DNA from: a virus | Virus record (IMG/VR): IMGVR_UViG_3300025671_000586 | Span: 1 to 22,544 of that record | Reading direction: 5' to 3' (one strand) | DNA: 22,544 nucleotides | Shown here: positions 8,948 through 14,153 of the stretch, piece by piece | Layout of the letters: every line of letters starts with the position of its first letter | How positions within the stretch are numbered: the first letter of the stretch is position 1 | The notes under the pieces: generated by a model | The model's input: only the letters and a program-made list of their open reading frames with translations | Database searches by the model: none | Told to the model about the DNA's origin: nothing | Position numbers and translations under genes: made by a program

Positions 8948-8966
8948 ACCTGAATATATGTCAGGT
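8948..8966. repeat. Short inverted repeat upstream of the tail chaperone gene
   Basis: The arms ACCTGA (8948-8953) and TCAGGT (8961-8966) are perfectly complementary around a 7-nt loop, ATATATG. It lies 45 nt upstream of the chaperone start, between that gene and the 17-bp repeat array. There is no U-run after it on either strand, so it is more likely an operator or a hairpin in the leader than a terminator. Confidence 0.5.
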
Positions 8967-8988
8967 ATATATGTATTATATATGTATA

Positions 8989-9101
8989 TGTTACATACTA
9001 TGTATTACACTATGTATGTATTACATGATGTATATATACACTATGTAATATATTACACTATGCAATATAATACATTATGTAATATAATACACTATGTATA
9101 T
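8989..9101. repeat. Tandem 17-bp near-palindromic repeats (left array)
   Basis: The unit is TATTACACTATGTAATA, with arms TATTACA/TGTAATA around CTA. Four variants abut exactly at 9034-9050, 9051-9067, 9068-9084 and 9085-9101. Two more sit at 9003-9019 and 9019-9035, and a degenerate copy is near 8989. The core ACACTATGTA recurs at 9038, 9055, 9072 and 9089 with a strict 17-bp step. No ORF crosses the array; it fills the gap between the 80-aa gene and the tail chaperone. The same unit occurs at 21566-21626. Head-to-tail palindromic units suggest cooperative binding of a dimeric protein. The role, iteron or operator, is not determinable from sequence. Confidence 0.85.
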
Positions 9102-9123
9102 ATATATAATATAAATAATATGA

Positions 9124-9366
9124 CTATTTGTCGGTTGGGTTATGTTTATAGTAGTAGAACGTATATAACTCTATGATCTTATCACTCCATTGTTTTAATC
9201 CATAAGTATCTGGTGAACGTATAATTTGACTATTGTCATTAACTTCAACATAATATTCTCGTTGGTTCTTTGGCACAGCATATATCTTAATATTGTTGTC
9301 TATACAAAAAGATATGTGCCTAAGATAATTCTTATCGTAAGTTACTAGTTTCTTTTTTTTACCCAT
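9124..9366 (-). CDS. Small basic conserved phage protein (80 aa)
   Basis: The protein starts MGKKKKLVTYDKNYLRHISF, has IKIYAVPKNQREYYVEVNDN in its middle, and ends with a Tyr-rich helix (IIELYTFYYYKHN). I chose the ATG at 9366; an ATG at 9375 (MNLMGKKKK) is equally possible. A longer reading would need a TTG at 9405. It is the first gene after the long leader that opens the left-hand region. I remember similar small proteins from Bacteroidetes phages but know no function. The basic N-terminus would allow nucleic-acid binding; this is inference. Confidence 0.6.
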   Translation of the reverse strand: MGKKKKLVTYDKNYLRHISFCIDNNIKIYAVPKNQREYYVEVNDNSQIIRSPDTYGLKQWSDKIIELYTFYYYKHNPTDK

Positions 9367-9405
9367 TAGATTCATAAAGGTATTGAATTCATAAAGAACA
9401 TACAA

Positions 9406-9719
9406 GTGTCAGATGGAAAGTATGATATGTAGAGAGAGTTAGTTCCTTACACCACCACCGATCAAAACACCGAGAGTGTCCAAATATTACATAAAAACTA
9501 GATAAAAAATAATATATAATGAATTTAAAGCGATTTAAGAGCGTTTTAGATCGCTAGCTATATGAATATACCAGAATTGAATTAAAGTGGCTTAAATCTA
9601 ACGTGAGATAGCTTAATATGGCTACTTTTGTAGCTGATTAAGACAAAAAAATATACTTATTTGTATTTTAATTAATCATAACTAACTGAATGTTAGAGAT
9701 CTAACAAAATGTCACAAAT
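9406..9719. other. Noncoding leader region before the late genes
   Basis: No convincing ORF of 40 codons or more begins or ends here on either strand. The region holds several structures: an inverted repeat AGCGAT/ATCGCT (9529-9534 and 9550-9555), a GGCTAC-TTTT-GTAGCT hairpin (9620-9635), a GTTAGA-GA-TCTAAC palindrome (9692-9705), and a 28-nt segment at 9469-9496 that resembles the promoter region of the lipoprotein gene. It follows a terminator (9720-9743) on the minus strand, so it is likely a transcription start and leader region for the structural genes. An ncRNA cannot be excluded. Confidence 0.5.
9677..9708 (-). promoter_or_regulatory. Possible promoter with internal palindrome
   Basis: On the minus strand TTTG (9705-9708) is followed after 20 nt by TAGTTATG (9677-9684), one mismatch from the Bacteroidetes -7 box TAnnTTTG. 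A GTTAGA-GA-TCTAAC palindrome (9692-9705) lies between the boxes and could be an operator. It is placed just after the terminator of the small-gene block and would start transcription of the late region with a leader of about 300 nt. Confidence 0.35.
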
Positions 9720-9743
9720 AAAAAAACCCCTAATTAAAGGGGT
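9720..9743 (-). terminator. Rho-independent terminator of the small-gene block
   Basis: Read on the minus strand, ACCCCT-TTAATT-AGGGGT forms a perfect 6-bp stem with a 6-nt loop, followed by a run of T. It lies about 40 nt after the stop of the 70-aa gene and ends the transcript that begins near 11200. Confidence 0.85.
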
Positions 9744-9780
9744 GTAATATTAATAAAAGATGCTAAAAGATTAATATAAT

Positions 9781-9993
9781 TTAATTTATAGTTTCAATTT
9801 CGCTTTCTGAACAACATGAACCATTATTTAAAATATAATATCCATCTTCATCATGTTCTATTATTTTTAAGATACTATTTTGTTTATAGTTTGGATGCTC
9901 TTCAAAATTATCAACTATCTTGACTTTAGTACCTGTCTTAATCATTGGTTCGTTACAACATGAACAATTTAAGTTTCTTTGATTTGTTTTCAT
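9781..9993 (-). CDS. Small Cys-rich protein, unknown function (70 aa)
   Basis: The N-terminus has a CSCC cluster (about residues 10-13) and the C-terminal part a second pair in NNGSCCSESEIETIN. The middle, KTGTKVKIVDNFEEHPNY, resembles a short SH3-like beta barrel, as in KOW-type or 'restriction alleviation-like' small phage proteins, but I cannot assign it. The Cys arrangement could bind zinc. It is the last gene before the terminator at 9720. The leader before its ATG is AT-rich with no Shine-Dalgarno sequence. Confidence 0.6.
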   Translation of the reverse strand: MKTNQRNLNCSCCNEPMIKTGTKVKIVDNFEEHPNYKQNSILKIIEHDEDGYYILNNGSCCSESEIETIN

Positions 9994-10011
9994 ATTAATA
10001 TATTTTAATTA

Positions 10012-10149
10012 TTACCAATCATAAGGATAAGTATTGTTTATGTTTCCCGTTCCATATTTGAACTCTAAATATTTTTCTCTGTTAGTTAGTTTTCTTTGCT
10101 CTCTCTGTTTCTTTGCGTGGTGTAAGATGTTTTTTTCTAGTCGGTGCAT
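10012..10149 (-). CDS. Small basic protein, unknown function (45 aa)
   Basis: The peptide is highly charged: MHRLEKNILHHAKKQREQRK, then a Tyr-containing tail (YGTGNINNTYPYDW). The His/Lys/Arg/Gln-rich N-terminal helix could bind nucleic acid or a protein partner. It lies between two other small genes in the same orientation with gaps of 18 and 20 nt, which fits operon packing. No family is recognised. Confidence 0.5.
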   Translation of the reverse strand: MHRLEKNILHHAKKQREQRKLTNREKYLEFKYGTGNINNTYPYDW

Positions 10150-10169
10150 AATATTTATTTTTAATTAAT

Positions 10170-10352
10170 TTATGAGTGTTCTTTCATTAGGTCATTATAT
10201 AAATTATCTTCTTTTAGTTTATCTATAACTTCGATTAAACTCCATTTTGTATCTTCAATATCAAAGATAAACCCATTTTTATAATCGATTTTATTTGCTT
10301 CCTCATAGTATTTTTTACACTCTTTTATTTCTTGTAATTGTTTAATGTTCAT
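10170..10352 (-). CDS. Small acidic helical protein, unknown function (60 aa)
   Basis: The sequence begins MNIKQLQEIKECKKYYEEAN, has a central IFDIEDTKWSLIEVIDKL and ends in a charged helix. It has no transmembrane segment or catalytic motif. Its ATG lies 4 nt after the stop of the 94-aa gene, so the two are probably co-translated. Acidic small proteins in such blocks can act as inhibitors of host enzymes; nothing here proves that. Confidence 0.55.
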   Translation of the reverse strand: MNIKQLQEIKECKKYYEEANKIDYKNGFIFDIEDTKWSLIEVIDKLKEDNLYNDLMKEHS

Positions 10353-10356
10353 AATA

Positions 10357-10641
10357 TTAGTTTAAATTAGTTAGTATTATATCTTTGTTTTTAATTGCGT
10401 TTGTTCTTTCTTTTGTGTTCATATTTAAGAACTGCGTTAAATATTTAGATGTAGTTCTTGAGTAATTATGATAATATTCATCTAACATAATTTGTCCGAA
10501 TTTATCTACAAAGGCGATAATACTTCTATATGATTGGAAATACTTTCCTTCTGGCGTGTAGATTTCAAATTGATTTGCAACAGGGTTGCCTGTTCTGGGT
10601 GATGTCATGGAATAAGTTTTAATTTTCTTAATTGTTTTCAT
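10357..10641 (-). CDS. Conserved small phage protein, DUF8033-like (94 aa)
   Basis: The central signature MTSPRTGNPVANQFEIYTPE followed by GKYFQSYRSIIAFV and DEYYHNYSRTTSKYLTQFL belongs to a small family I have seen in many phages and mobile elements, sometimes labelled DUF8033. Its function is unknown to me. I chose the ATG at 10641 over the in-frame TTG at 10656 because the TTG lies inside the preceding small gene and the ATG has a typical A-rich leader (AAAACAATG). It is the best conserved-looking member of the small-gene block. Confidence 0.65.
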   Translation of the reverse strand: MKTIKKIKTYSMTSPRTGNPVANQFEIYTPEGKYFQSYRSIIAFVDKFGQIMLDEYYHNYSRTTSKYLTQFLNMNTKERTNAIKNKDIILTNLN

Positions 10642-10645
10642 TGTT

Positions 10646-10762
10646 TTATATTTCAAGGGTTAATAATAAGGTTAAAATAAAAGCGCAGGAATAAACGAAC
10701 ACTTTTATAAAAAGATCACTTAAAATGATTTTTGTGAATAGGTTTTTAATTCTTGTTTTCAT
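10646..10762 (-). CDS. Tiny single-pass membrane protein (38 aa)
   Basis: A basic N-terminus (MKTRIKNLFTKIILSDLFIK) is followed by a hydrophobic stretch, VFVYSCAFILTLLLTLEI, long enough for one membrane helix, predicted N-in by the positive-inside rule. The stop is 4 nt before the next ATG, and the start is 10 nt after the preceding stop. Such peptides in phage early blocks may interfere with host membrane processes or superinfection; no homologue is recognised. Confidence 0.55.
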   Translation of the reverse strand: MKTRIKNLFTKIILSDLFIKVFVYSCAFILTLLLTLEI

Positions 10763-10772
10763 AGTTATTTTT

Positions 10773-11072
10773 TTATTGAATTATTAATTCATGATTATCA
10801 TAATCATAATGAAAAAACACTTTACCATTGTTTAAATGTAAATCTTTAGTCATTTTATATTCTTTTGATTCTTCAAGTGAACAATGAAAGCAAAATGACA
10901 TTTTAACTAAATCAGGGTCGCATATTGTCCATTCATTTAAGTGCTCAGCATATTCTTGCAAAGTATATTTATTTAAAGCATCAGTAACATAATGTTCTGC
11001 GACTTCCTGTCTTGATTCATTTGTCCATGAATTATAAAACGTTAATATTAATTGATATTTAATTTTTTTCAT
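10773..11072 (-). CDS. Unknown small protein (99 aa)
   Basis: The protein begins MKKIKYQLILTFYNSWTNES and has CDPDLVKMSFCFHCS (about 51-65), with three Cys and one His close together, then NNGKVFFHYDYDNHELIIQ at the end. The fold is probably mixed alpha/beta. The Cys/His cluster might bind a metal. It starts 2 nt after the stop of the 33-aa membrane peptide, so it is likely translated from the same mRNA from the promoter at about 11199-11230. I do not recognise the family. Confidence 0.6.
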   Translation of the reverse strand: MKKIKYQLILTFYNSWTNESRQEVAEHYVTDALNKYTLQEYAEHLNEWTICDPDLVKMSFCFHCSLEESKEYKMTKDLHLNNGKVFFHYDYDNHELIIQ

Positions 11073-11074
11073 GA

Positions 11075-11176
11075 TTATATAAATAGATTAATTAATAGCA
11101 TAAGACAAACGCCCATAATAAAAGCGAATGATCCAAATGCGAAAATGTTTAATAATGTTTTTAATACGTTTTCCAT
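11075..11176 (-). CDS. Tiny membrane peptide, first gene after an early promoter (33 aa)
   Basis: Nearly the whole peptide is one hydrophobic helix: MENVLKTLLNIFAFGSFAFI followed by MGVCLMLLINLFI. The ATG lies 23 nt downstream of the -7 box of a good Bacteroidetes-type promoter, and its stop is 2 nt before the next ATG, so it is the first gene of that transcript. It could be an inner-membrane peptide acting on the host; it is too short and too early to be a typical holin. Function unknown. Confidence 0.55.
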   Translation of the reverse strand: MENVLKTLLNIFAFGSFAFIMGVCLMLLINLFI

Positions 11177-11198
11177 ATTGTTTGTTTTAATGTTTACA

Positions 11199-11230
11199 CA
11201 AATATATATATAAATATTCCAACTGACAAA
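11199..11230 (-). promoter_or_regulatory. Bacteroidetes-type promoter with GTCAGTTGGAA element (copy 1)
   Basis: On the minus strand TTTTG (TTTG at 11227-11230) is followed after 20 nt by TATATTTG (11199-11206), matching TAnnTTTG. Directly downstream of the TTTG box lies TCAGTTGGAA. Together with the G of the box this gives GTCAGTTGGAA (11217-11227), identical in two other promoters of this block. It drives the 33-aa gene and those after it. Confidence 0.75.
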
Positions 11231-11329
11231 ATAATTAACAAACAAAGTTAATAATTTATATTAATTCTAAATAAGAACATTAATTTGCTTTTATGCTTTT
11301 ATTGTTTTTAGCTTTGCAGGTTATCGAAC

Positions 11330-11358
11330 AAAAAACCCCCCTACAAAATGCAGGAGGG
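11330..11358 (-). terminator. Rho-independent terminator after the 172-aa gene
   Basis: On the minus strand CCCTCCTGC-ATTTT-GTAGGGGGG folds into a nine-pair stem (two G-T pairs) with a 5-nt loop, followed by TTTTTT. It lies about 95 nt after the stop of the 172-aa gene, beyond the 12-bp repeat array, and separates that transcript from the next promoter at 11230. Confidence 0.85.
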
Positions 11359-11378
11359 CAAACAAACAAACAAACAAC

Positions 11379-11456
11379 TATTAAATTTATGTATTGAATT
11401 TATATTGAATTCATAGGTATTAAATTTATTCTATTAAATTCATATATTGAATTTAT
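11379..11456. repeat. Six-unit 12-bp repeat array, TATTRAATTYAT
   Basis: Units start at 11379, 11392, 11403, 11418, 11432 and 11445, each fitting TATTRAATTYAT (ATRAATTYAATA on the minus strand), with steps of 11-15 bp. The last unit covers the stop codon of the 172-aa gene (11453-11455). The array stands between that stop and the terminator. Single or degenerate copies occur at 9381-9392 and 12159-12183. This may be a protein-binding array or a tandem duplication of the AT-rich leader motif. Confidence 0.7.
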
Positions 11457-11971
11457 AATCTTTCGCCATCTTTTTTAAATTCATATTCATTAACAATAAT
11501 AGTTTCTTTTATTGCCTCATCACTTAAATAATAATCGTATTCACTATTTAATTGTCTTAATATTTCATTTTGTAAACTGCAATGAAAAACGTCTTCAATA
11601 GCGTTAATTTCATTATCATAATCATTATAAAAATCTTCTTTTATTTTATCCTTTTCGCCATACTTTTTAAATAGATTATTTCTGTCTTTTAAAAACTTCT
11701 TTGTAGCAATATAAATTTGCTCTGTTGTATTAAATCCATAAGACATAATTAAATTTGCAGTTTCCTCATAAGAGCTATAAATTTCGATTTCAATTTCTCT
11801 TCTGTATAAATCAAAACCTTTTATTATAATCTCTACTTGTTTAAATTCCTCGTAAACTAAATCCCACCAATCATGGTGTACATTTATATCATAATGATTT
11901 TTAATAATTTTTTGTTGCGTTTGCTTATCTAATTCATCAAATTGATAAGCTTGAATTTCTATTGTTCTCAT
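11453..11971 (-). CDS. Conserved phage protein of unknown function (172 aa)
   Basis: The N-terminus, YQFDELDKQTQQKIIKNHYD followed by INVHHDWWDLVYEEFK, matches a signature (FDEL...Q..I..H.D.N....WW) that I know from many phage early proteins. Some of these are labelled as toxin-antitoxin stability proteins without evidence. The rest is acidic and helical, with a Cys at FHCSLQNEIL. It has its own promoter at 11995-12025, its own terminator at 11330, and a 12-bp repeat array at its end, so it is probably a monocistronic early gene, expressed strongly. Function not assigned. Confidence 0.65.
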   Translation of the reverse strand: MRTIEIQAYQFDELDKQTQQKIIKNHYDINVHHDWWDLVYEEFKQVEIIIKGFDLYRREIEIEIYSSYEETANLIMSYGFNTTEQIYIATKKFLKDRNNLFKKYGEKDKIKEDFYNDYDNEINAIEDVFHCSLQNEILRQLNSEYDYYLSDEAIKETIIVNEYEFKKDGERL

Positions 11972-11994
11972 TGTTTTTTATTTTAAATTTATAT

Positions 11995-12025
11995 CAAACA
12001 TACAACAATATTTCCAACTGACAAA
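11995..12025 (-). promoter_or_regulatory. Bacteroidetes-type promoter with GTCAGTTGGAA element (copy 2)
   Basis: On the minus strand TTTG (12022-12025) is followed after exactly 19 nt by TATGTTTG (11995-12002), a perfect TAnnTTTG box. GTCAGTTGGAA lies at 12012-12022, in the same position relative to TTTG as in the other copies. It is 24 nt before the ATG of the 172-aa gene. Confidence 0.8.
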
Positions 12026-12045
12026 ATATATTTAAATTATTTTGT

Positions 12046-12213
12046 TTATTTATTACTTTTATTAATTTTGTATTTTCTACATACAAAAAAATAATGCTTT
12101 AATGCTTTTTTTCGTTTAGCTAATTTTCTTTGATTTAAGGGTGTTAAACTCATTACTCTATTAAATTCATATATTGAATTTGGCGATGGCGTGAATATTG
12201 TTTTATCGTCCAT
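12046..12213 (-). CDS. Small basic protein, unknown function (55 aa)
   Basis: The frame begins MDDKTIFTPSPNSIYEFNRV and ends in a Lys/Arg-rich half (LNQRKLAKRKKALKHY). It overlaps the end of the 46-aa frame by 61 nt in another reading frame. The basic C-terminal half could bind nucleic acids. The start has a plausible A-rich context, but the long overlap makes it less certain than its neighbours. No family is recognised. Confidence 0.4.
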   Translation of the reverse strand: MDDKTIFTPSPNSIYEFNRVMSLTPLNQRKLAKRKKALKHYFFVCRKYKINKSNK

Positions 12214-12293
12214 TGAATTGATCTATCCGTATTGAATTGCTTTTTGTACGGCTCTTGTCCCACTTCTTTTATTTCAAACGTTAGAACTCTCAT
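12153..12293 (-). CDS. Small protein after the ParB-like gene, unknown (46 aa)
   Basis: The peptide begins MRVLTFEIKEVGQEPYKKQF and ends RQIQYMNLIE. Its ATG lies 3 nt after the stop of the ParB-like gene, which suggests translational coupling. Its last residues are encoded by a 25-bp sequence that is repeated exactly at 11430-11454. No domain is recognised. Confidence 0.45.
   Translation of the reverse strand: MRVLTFEIKEVGQEPYKKQFNTDRSIQWTIKQYSRHRQIQYMNLIE
12157..12181. repeat. 25-bp perfect direct repeat (second copy at 11430-11454)
   Basis: The sequence TCTATTAAATTCATATATTG and the next AATTT are identical at 11430-11454 and 12157-12181. It contains the palindrome AAATTCA-TATAT-TGAATTT. 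Here it is inside two overlapping small genes, while the other copy lies at the end of the 172-aa gene and in its trailing repeat array. The two copies are 727 bp apart and flank the 172-aa gene with its promoter. Confidence 0.8.
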
Positions 12294-12296
12294 CTA

Positions 12297-13010
12297 TTAA
12301 ATTTCTAATTTATTACTTCTAAGTTTGTAATTATAAACGTCCATTATCTCTTGTATAATATCATATTCATTATTATAAATATAAATCTTTTTAACGCTTT
12401 TACAATTCTTTATTAATCTGTCAACATCAAAGTGTTCGTTCTTAAACATTATCTTTTTTAGTGCCCTAACGAATTTAGTAGATATAGCATTTTTTCCTAT
12501 CACATCTTTTAAACTTAAGCAATTTTCTAAAACCTGTTCGCCTAAATCCTCATTCATTTCATAAATACCTTTTTTAATTAAAGAGGTAGAGCCTTTGTTT
12601 AATTTTGAATTGAAAGCATCTGTAATTCCAGAAAGCGTAAAATCATCAATAAAATCATCAATTATTTCTAATAATCTTTTATATTCCAGATTACCTTTAA
12701 CTGCATAAGATTTGATGTGGTTTATAACTTTCCAACCTCTTTGATTAGTATTTATATCAACAACACAATCTTTATTTACGTTATTATTTATTACATAAAA
12801 TACAGGTTTCTGTAATTGAATTAACGCTTCTAATCTATGTTGACCGTCAATAACGTAATTATCATTAGTTACAATTATCGGCACAACTAAGCCAAATTTA
12901 GTAATTGAATTACAAAGTAAATCAACATGCTTTTTATCTACATCTCTATTAAATGTCAAGTATTTAAACAAGCCATAGTTTTTAGTTTCAAATATCTCAA
13001 ATTTTTTCAT
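12297..13010 (-). CDS. ParB/Srx-domain protein (237 aa)
   Basis: Residues about 15-80 form a ParB N-terminal-like domain: FKYLTFNRDVDKKHVDLLCN, SITKFGLVVPIIV and the diagnostic IDGQHRLEAL (about 54-63). Members of this fold bind CTP in true partition ParB proteins or act as nucleases or modification cofactors in others. Here no HTH of the ParB type and no ParA neighbour is visible. The C-terminal part is helical and Lys-rich (DINTNQRGWKVINHIKSYA, about 85-103). I chose the ATG at 13010 rather than an upstream codon at 13079 because it has the AAAACAATG leader common here and does not run into the previous gene. The role could be DNA binding, partition-like or regulatory. Confidence 0.75.
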   Translation of the reverse strand: MKKFEIFETKNYGLFKYLTFNRDVDKKHVDLLCNSITKFGLVVPIIVTNDNYVIDGQHRLEALIQLQKPVFYVINNNVNKDCVVDINTNQRGWKVINHIKSYAVKGNLEYKRLLEIIDDFIDDFTLSGITDAFNSKLNKGSTSLIKKGIYEMNEDLGEQVLENCLSLKDVIGKNAISTKFVRALKKIMFKNEHFDVDRLIKNCKSVKKIYIYNNEYDIIQEIMDVYNYKLRSNKLEI

Positions 13011-13026
13011 TGTTTTCTGTTTTAAT

Positions 13027-13197
13027 TTATACTTTACTTTCTTTATATTCTTGTTCTTGTTGTTGCATATACAATTCAACAGTGGCTTGCAGTGTTCGAT
13101 TCATATCTTTAAGCTTTATTATTTCAGCTTTAAATATTTGATTCATTTCTCTTAAGTGTTTAATCTCTATTCTGTTTAAATCTTCTAAATGTGTCAT
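13027..13197 (-). CDS. Small coiled-coil protein, unknown (56 aa)
   Basis: The sequence MTHLEDLNRIEIKHLREMNQ, followed by IFKAEIIKLKDMNRTLQATV, is a continuous amphipathic helix with heptad-like Leu/Ile/Met spacing, ending in a Gln-rich stretch (YMQQQEQEYKESKV). It probably oligomerises. It starts 5 nt after the stop of the 63-aa gene and ends 17 nt before the ParB-like ATG. Function unknown. Confidence 0.55.
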   Translation of the reverse strand: MTHLEDLNRIEIKHLREMNQIFKAEIIKLKDMNRTLQATVELYMQQQEQEYKESKV

Positions 13198-13201
13198 GGT
13201 A

Positions 13202-13393
13202 TTAAATTTCTTTTTTATATCTATATTTATAATGTTTATATGTAGTTTCTAAAGCTTCGATAATATTATCTTTTTCTTTTCCTAGTAATGCTGATTCAAT
13301 TAACCATCTTATTTCATCGTAAGGGCAAGAGCACTCATCATTGAACCAATCATAATAAACATCTATTAAATTTTCTTTGTGTTCTTGTGTCAT
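13202..13393 (-). CDS. Small acidic protein, unknown (63 aa)
   Basis: It begins MTQEHKENLIDVYYDWFNDE and has a CSCPYDEIRWLIESALLGK segment (about 21-39) with two Cys. It is mainly helical. Its ATG overlaps the stop of the upstream 65-aa gene as ATGA, which supports translation of both. No recognisable family. Confidence 0.6.
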   Translation of the reverse strand: MTQEHKENLIDVYYDWFNDECSCPYDEIRWLIESALLGKEKDNIIEALETTYKHYKYRYKKEI

Positions 13394-13587
13394 ATTTTTA
13401 TATCTATTCTATTATTTAATAATTCTATTATGGCATAAATTTGCTCTTCTTTTTCCTCTTGCGTTTCAGCAATTTCTTTTACTCTTATCCAGAAATGATT
13501 AGATTGCTTTGGCATAAATATATCCTTTATTAAATTGCCAAACTTTCGCATTGGGCGTACTGTTTTATATACTCTGTTTACTTTCAT
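13390..13587 (-). CDS. Small basic protein, unknown (65 aa)
   Basis: The N-terminal half is strongly basic (MKVNRVYKTVRPMRKFGNLI and KDIFMPKQS), and the C-terminal half is an acidic helix (EIAETQEEKEEQIYAIIELL). I chose the ATG at 13587; the in-frame TTG at 13602 would extend into the upstream gene. The ATGA overlap with the next gene supports its stop. Unknown function. Confidence 0.55.
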   Translation of the reverse strand: MKVNRVYKTVRPMRKFGNLIKDIFMPKQSNHFWIRVKEIAETQEEKEEQIYAIIELLNNRIDIKI

Positions 13588-13588
13588 A

Positions 13589-13726
13589 TTATTTGTTTTC
13601 AAATTGGTTTGCTAGTGAATAAAATTTATAAGTTTCATAAGGCATCTTATAACCTTTGCAATTATAACAAAATAACTGCTTCGCTTTCTGTTCTATTATT
13701 GCTGAACATTTGTTACACTTTCTCAT
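13589..13726 (-). CDS. Small zinc-ribbon protein (45 aa)
   Basis: Two CxxC knuckles are present: CNKC (residues 4-7) and CYNC (residues 20-23), separated by 12 residues, then a Tyr/Lys-rich helix. This is a classical minimal zinc ribbon, likely to bind nucleic acid or a protein. Its ATG overlaps the stop of the 87-aa gene as ATGA, which is strong evidence that this very short gene is real. Confidence 0.65.
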   Translation of the reverse strand: MRKCNKCSAIIEQKAKQLFCYNCKGYKMPYETYKFYSLANQFENK

Positions 13727-13986
13727 TTGATTTCTTTTAATGATTCCTTAATGCTATTAAGCTTCCATTCCTGCATTTTAGCTTGTTCTTTGACGACTTG
13801 ACTTATAATGAAGGGTAAGTCATCAAACATATCGTTAACGTCAAACACAACGCATTTATCGTCTCCATAATAAATATAGAGTTCTCCGTCGTTACAATGT
13901 ATTTGAATTGTGTCATAAACATAGGTGTGTCTTTTAGCAACTTCTAATTGCTTTTCTAAATCTTTGATTTTTTCTTTGAGTGTCAT
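13723..13986 (-). CDS. Small acidic protein, unknown (87 aa)
   Basis: The N-terminal helix MTLKEKIKDLEKQLEVAKRH is a coiled coil. It is followed by a beta-rich acidic core, YVYDTIQIHCNDGELYIYYG then DDKCVVFDVNDMFDDLPF, and a C-terminal helix. Acidic beta sheets of this kind occur in DNA-mimic inhibitors, but the composition alone is not proof. Its ATG overlaps the previous TGA as ATGA and its own stop overlaps the zinc-ribbon gene likewise. Confidence 0.6.
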   Translation of the reverse strand: MTLKEKIKDLEKQLEVAKRHTYVYDTIQIHCNDGELYIYYGDDKCVVFDVNDMFDDLPFIISQVVKEQAKMQEWKLNSIKESLKEIK

Positions 13987-14153
13987 ATTTCGTAAGTTTT
14001 TGTTGAGTTCATCATATAATTAGCGTAAACAGTAGCTTCGTTATCTAATTCACAATTCTTGTCTTCTAAGTATTTCATATAATGGTTTTGCCATTCAATG
14101 TCGTATTGTAAACTTTTTATTTCAGCTTCTAACTCTTCAATGATGTCTTCCAT
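13983..14153 (-). CDS. Small acidic coiled-coil protein (56 aa)
   Basis: It begins MEDIIEELEAEIKSLQYDIE with heptad spacing, then has a Trp/His/Tyr-rich centre (WQNHYMKYLEDKN). Its start overlaps the previous stop by one base (TAATG) and its TGA overlaps the next ATG (ATGA), so both ends are supported by coupling. Unknown function. Confidence 0.6.
   Translation of the reverse strand: MEDIIEELEAEIKSLQYDIEWQNHYMKYLEDKNCELDNEATVYANYMMNSTKTYEI

Noticed and set aside
8989-9101. Reading the array as a CRISPR
   Set aside because: Units abut with no unique spacers, are palindromic AT-rich 17-mers, and no cas gene is present.
8958-9176. Plus-strand frame through the left 17-bp array (Tyr/Met/Ile-rich)
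   Set aside because: It is a translation of the repeats themselves and its pattern reflects the repeat unit, not a protein.
9408-9418. GTCAGATGGAA on the plus strand, one mismatch from the promoter element
   Set aside because: It lies in the opposite orientation with no TTTG or TAnnTTTG boxes around it; it is probably chance.
9406-9719. tRNA or other classical structural RNA in the long gap
   Set aside because: No cloverleaf, T-loop (GTTCRA) or CCA-type acceptor arrangement could be found by eye in this gap or elsewhere.
13588-13602. TTG-started N-terminal extensions (at 229, 7634, 9405, 10656, 13602 and 21965)
   Set aside because: In each case an ATG further inside has a better leader or an exact stop-start overlap with the previous gene, so the longer TTG reading was not used.
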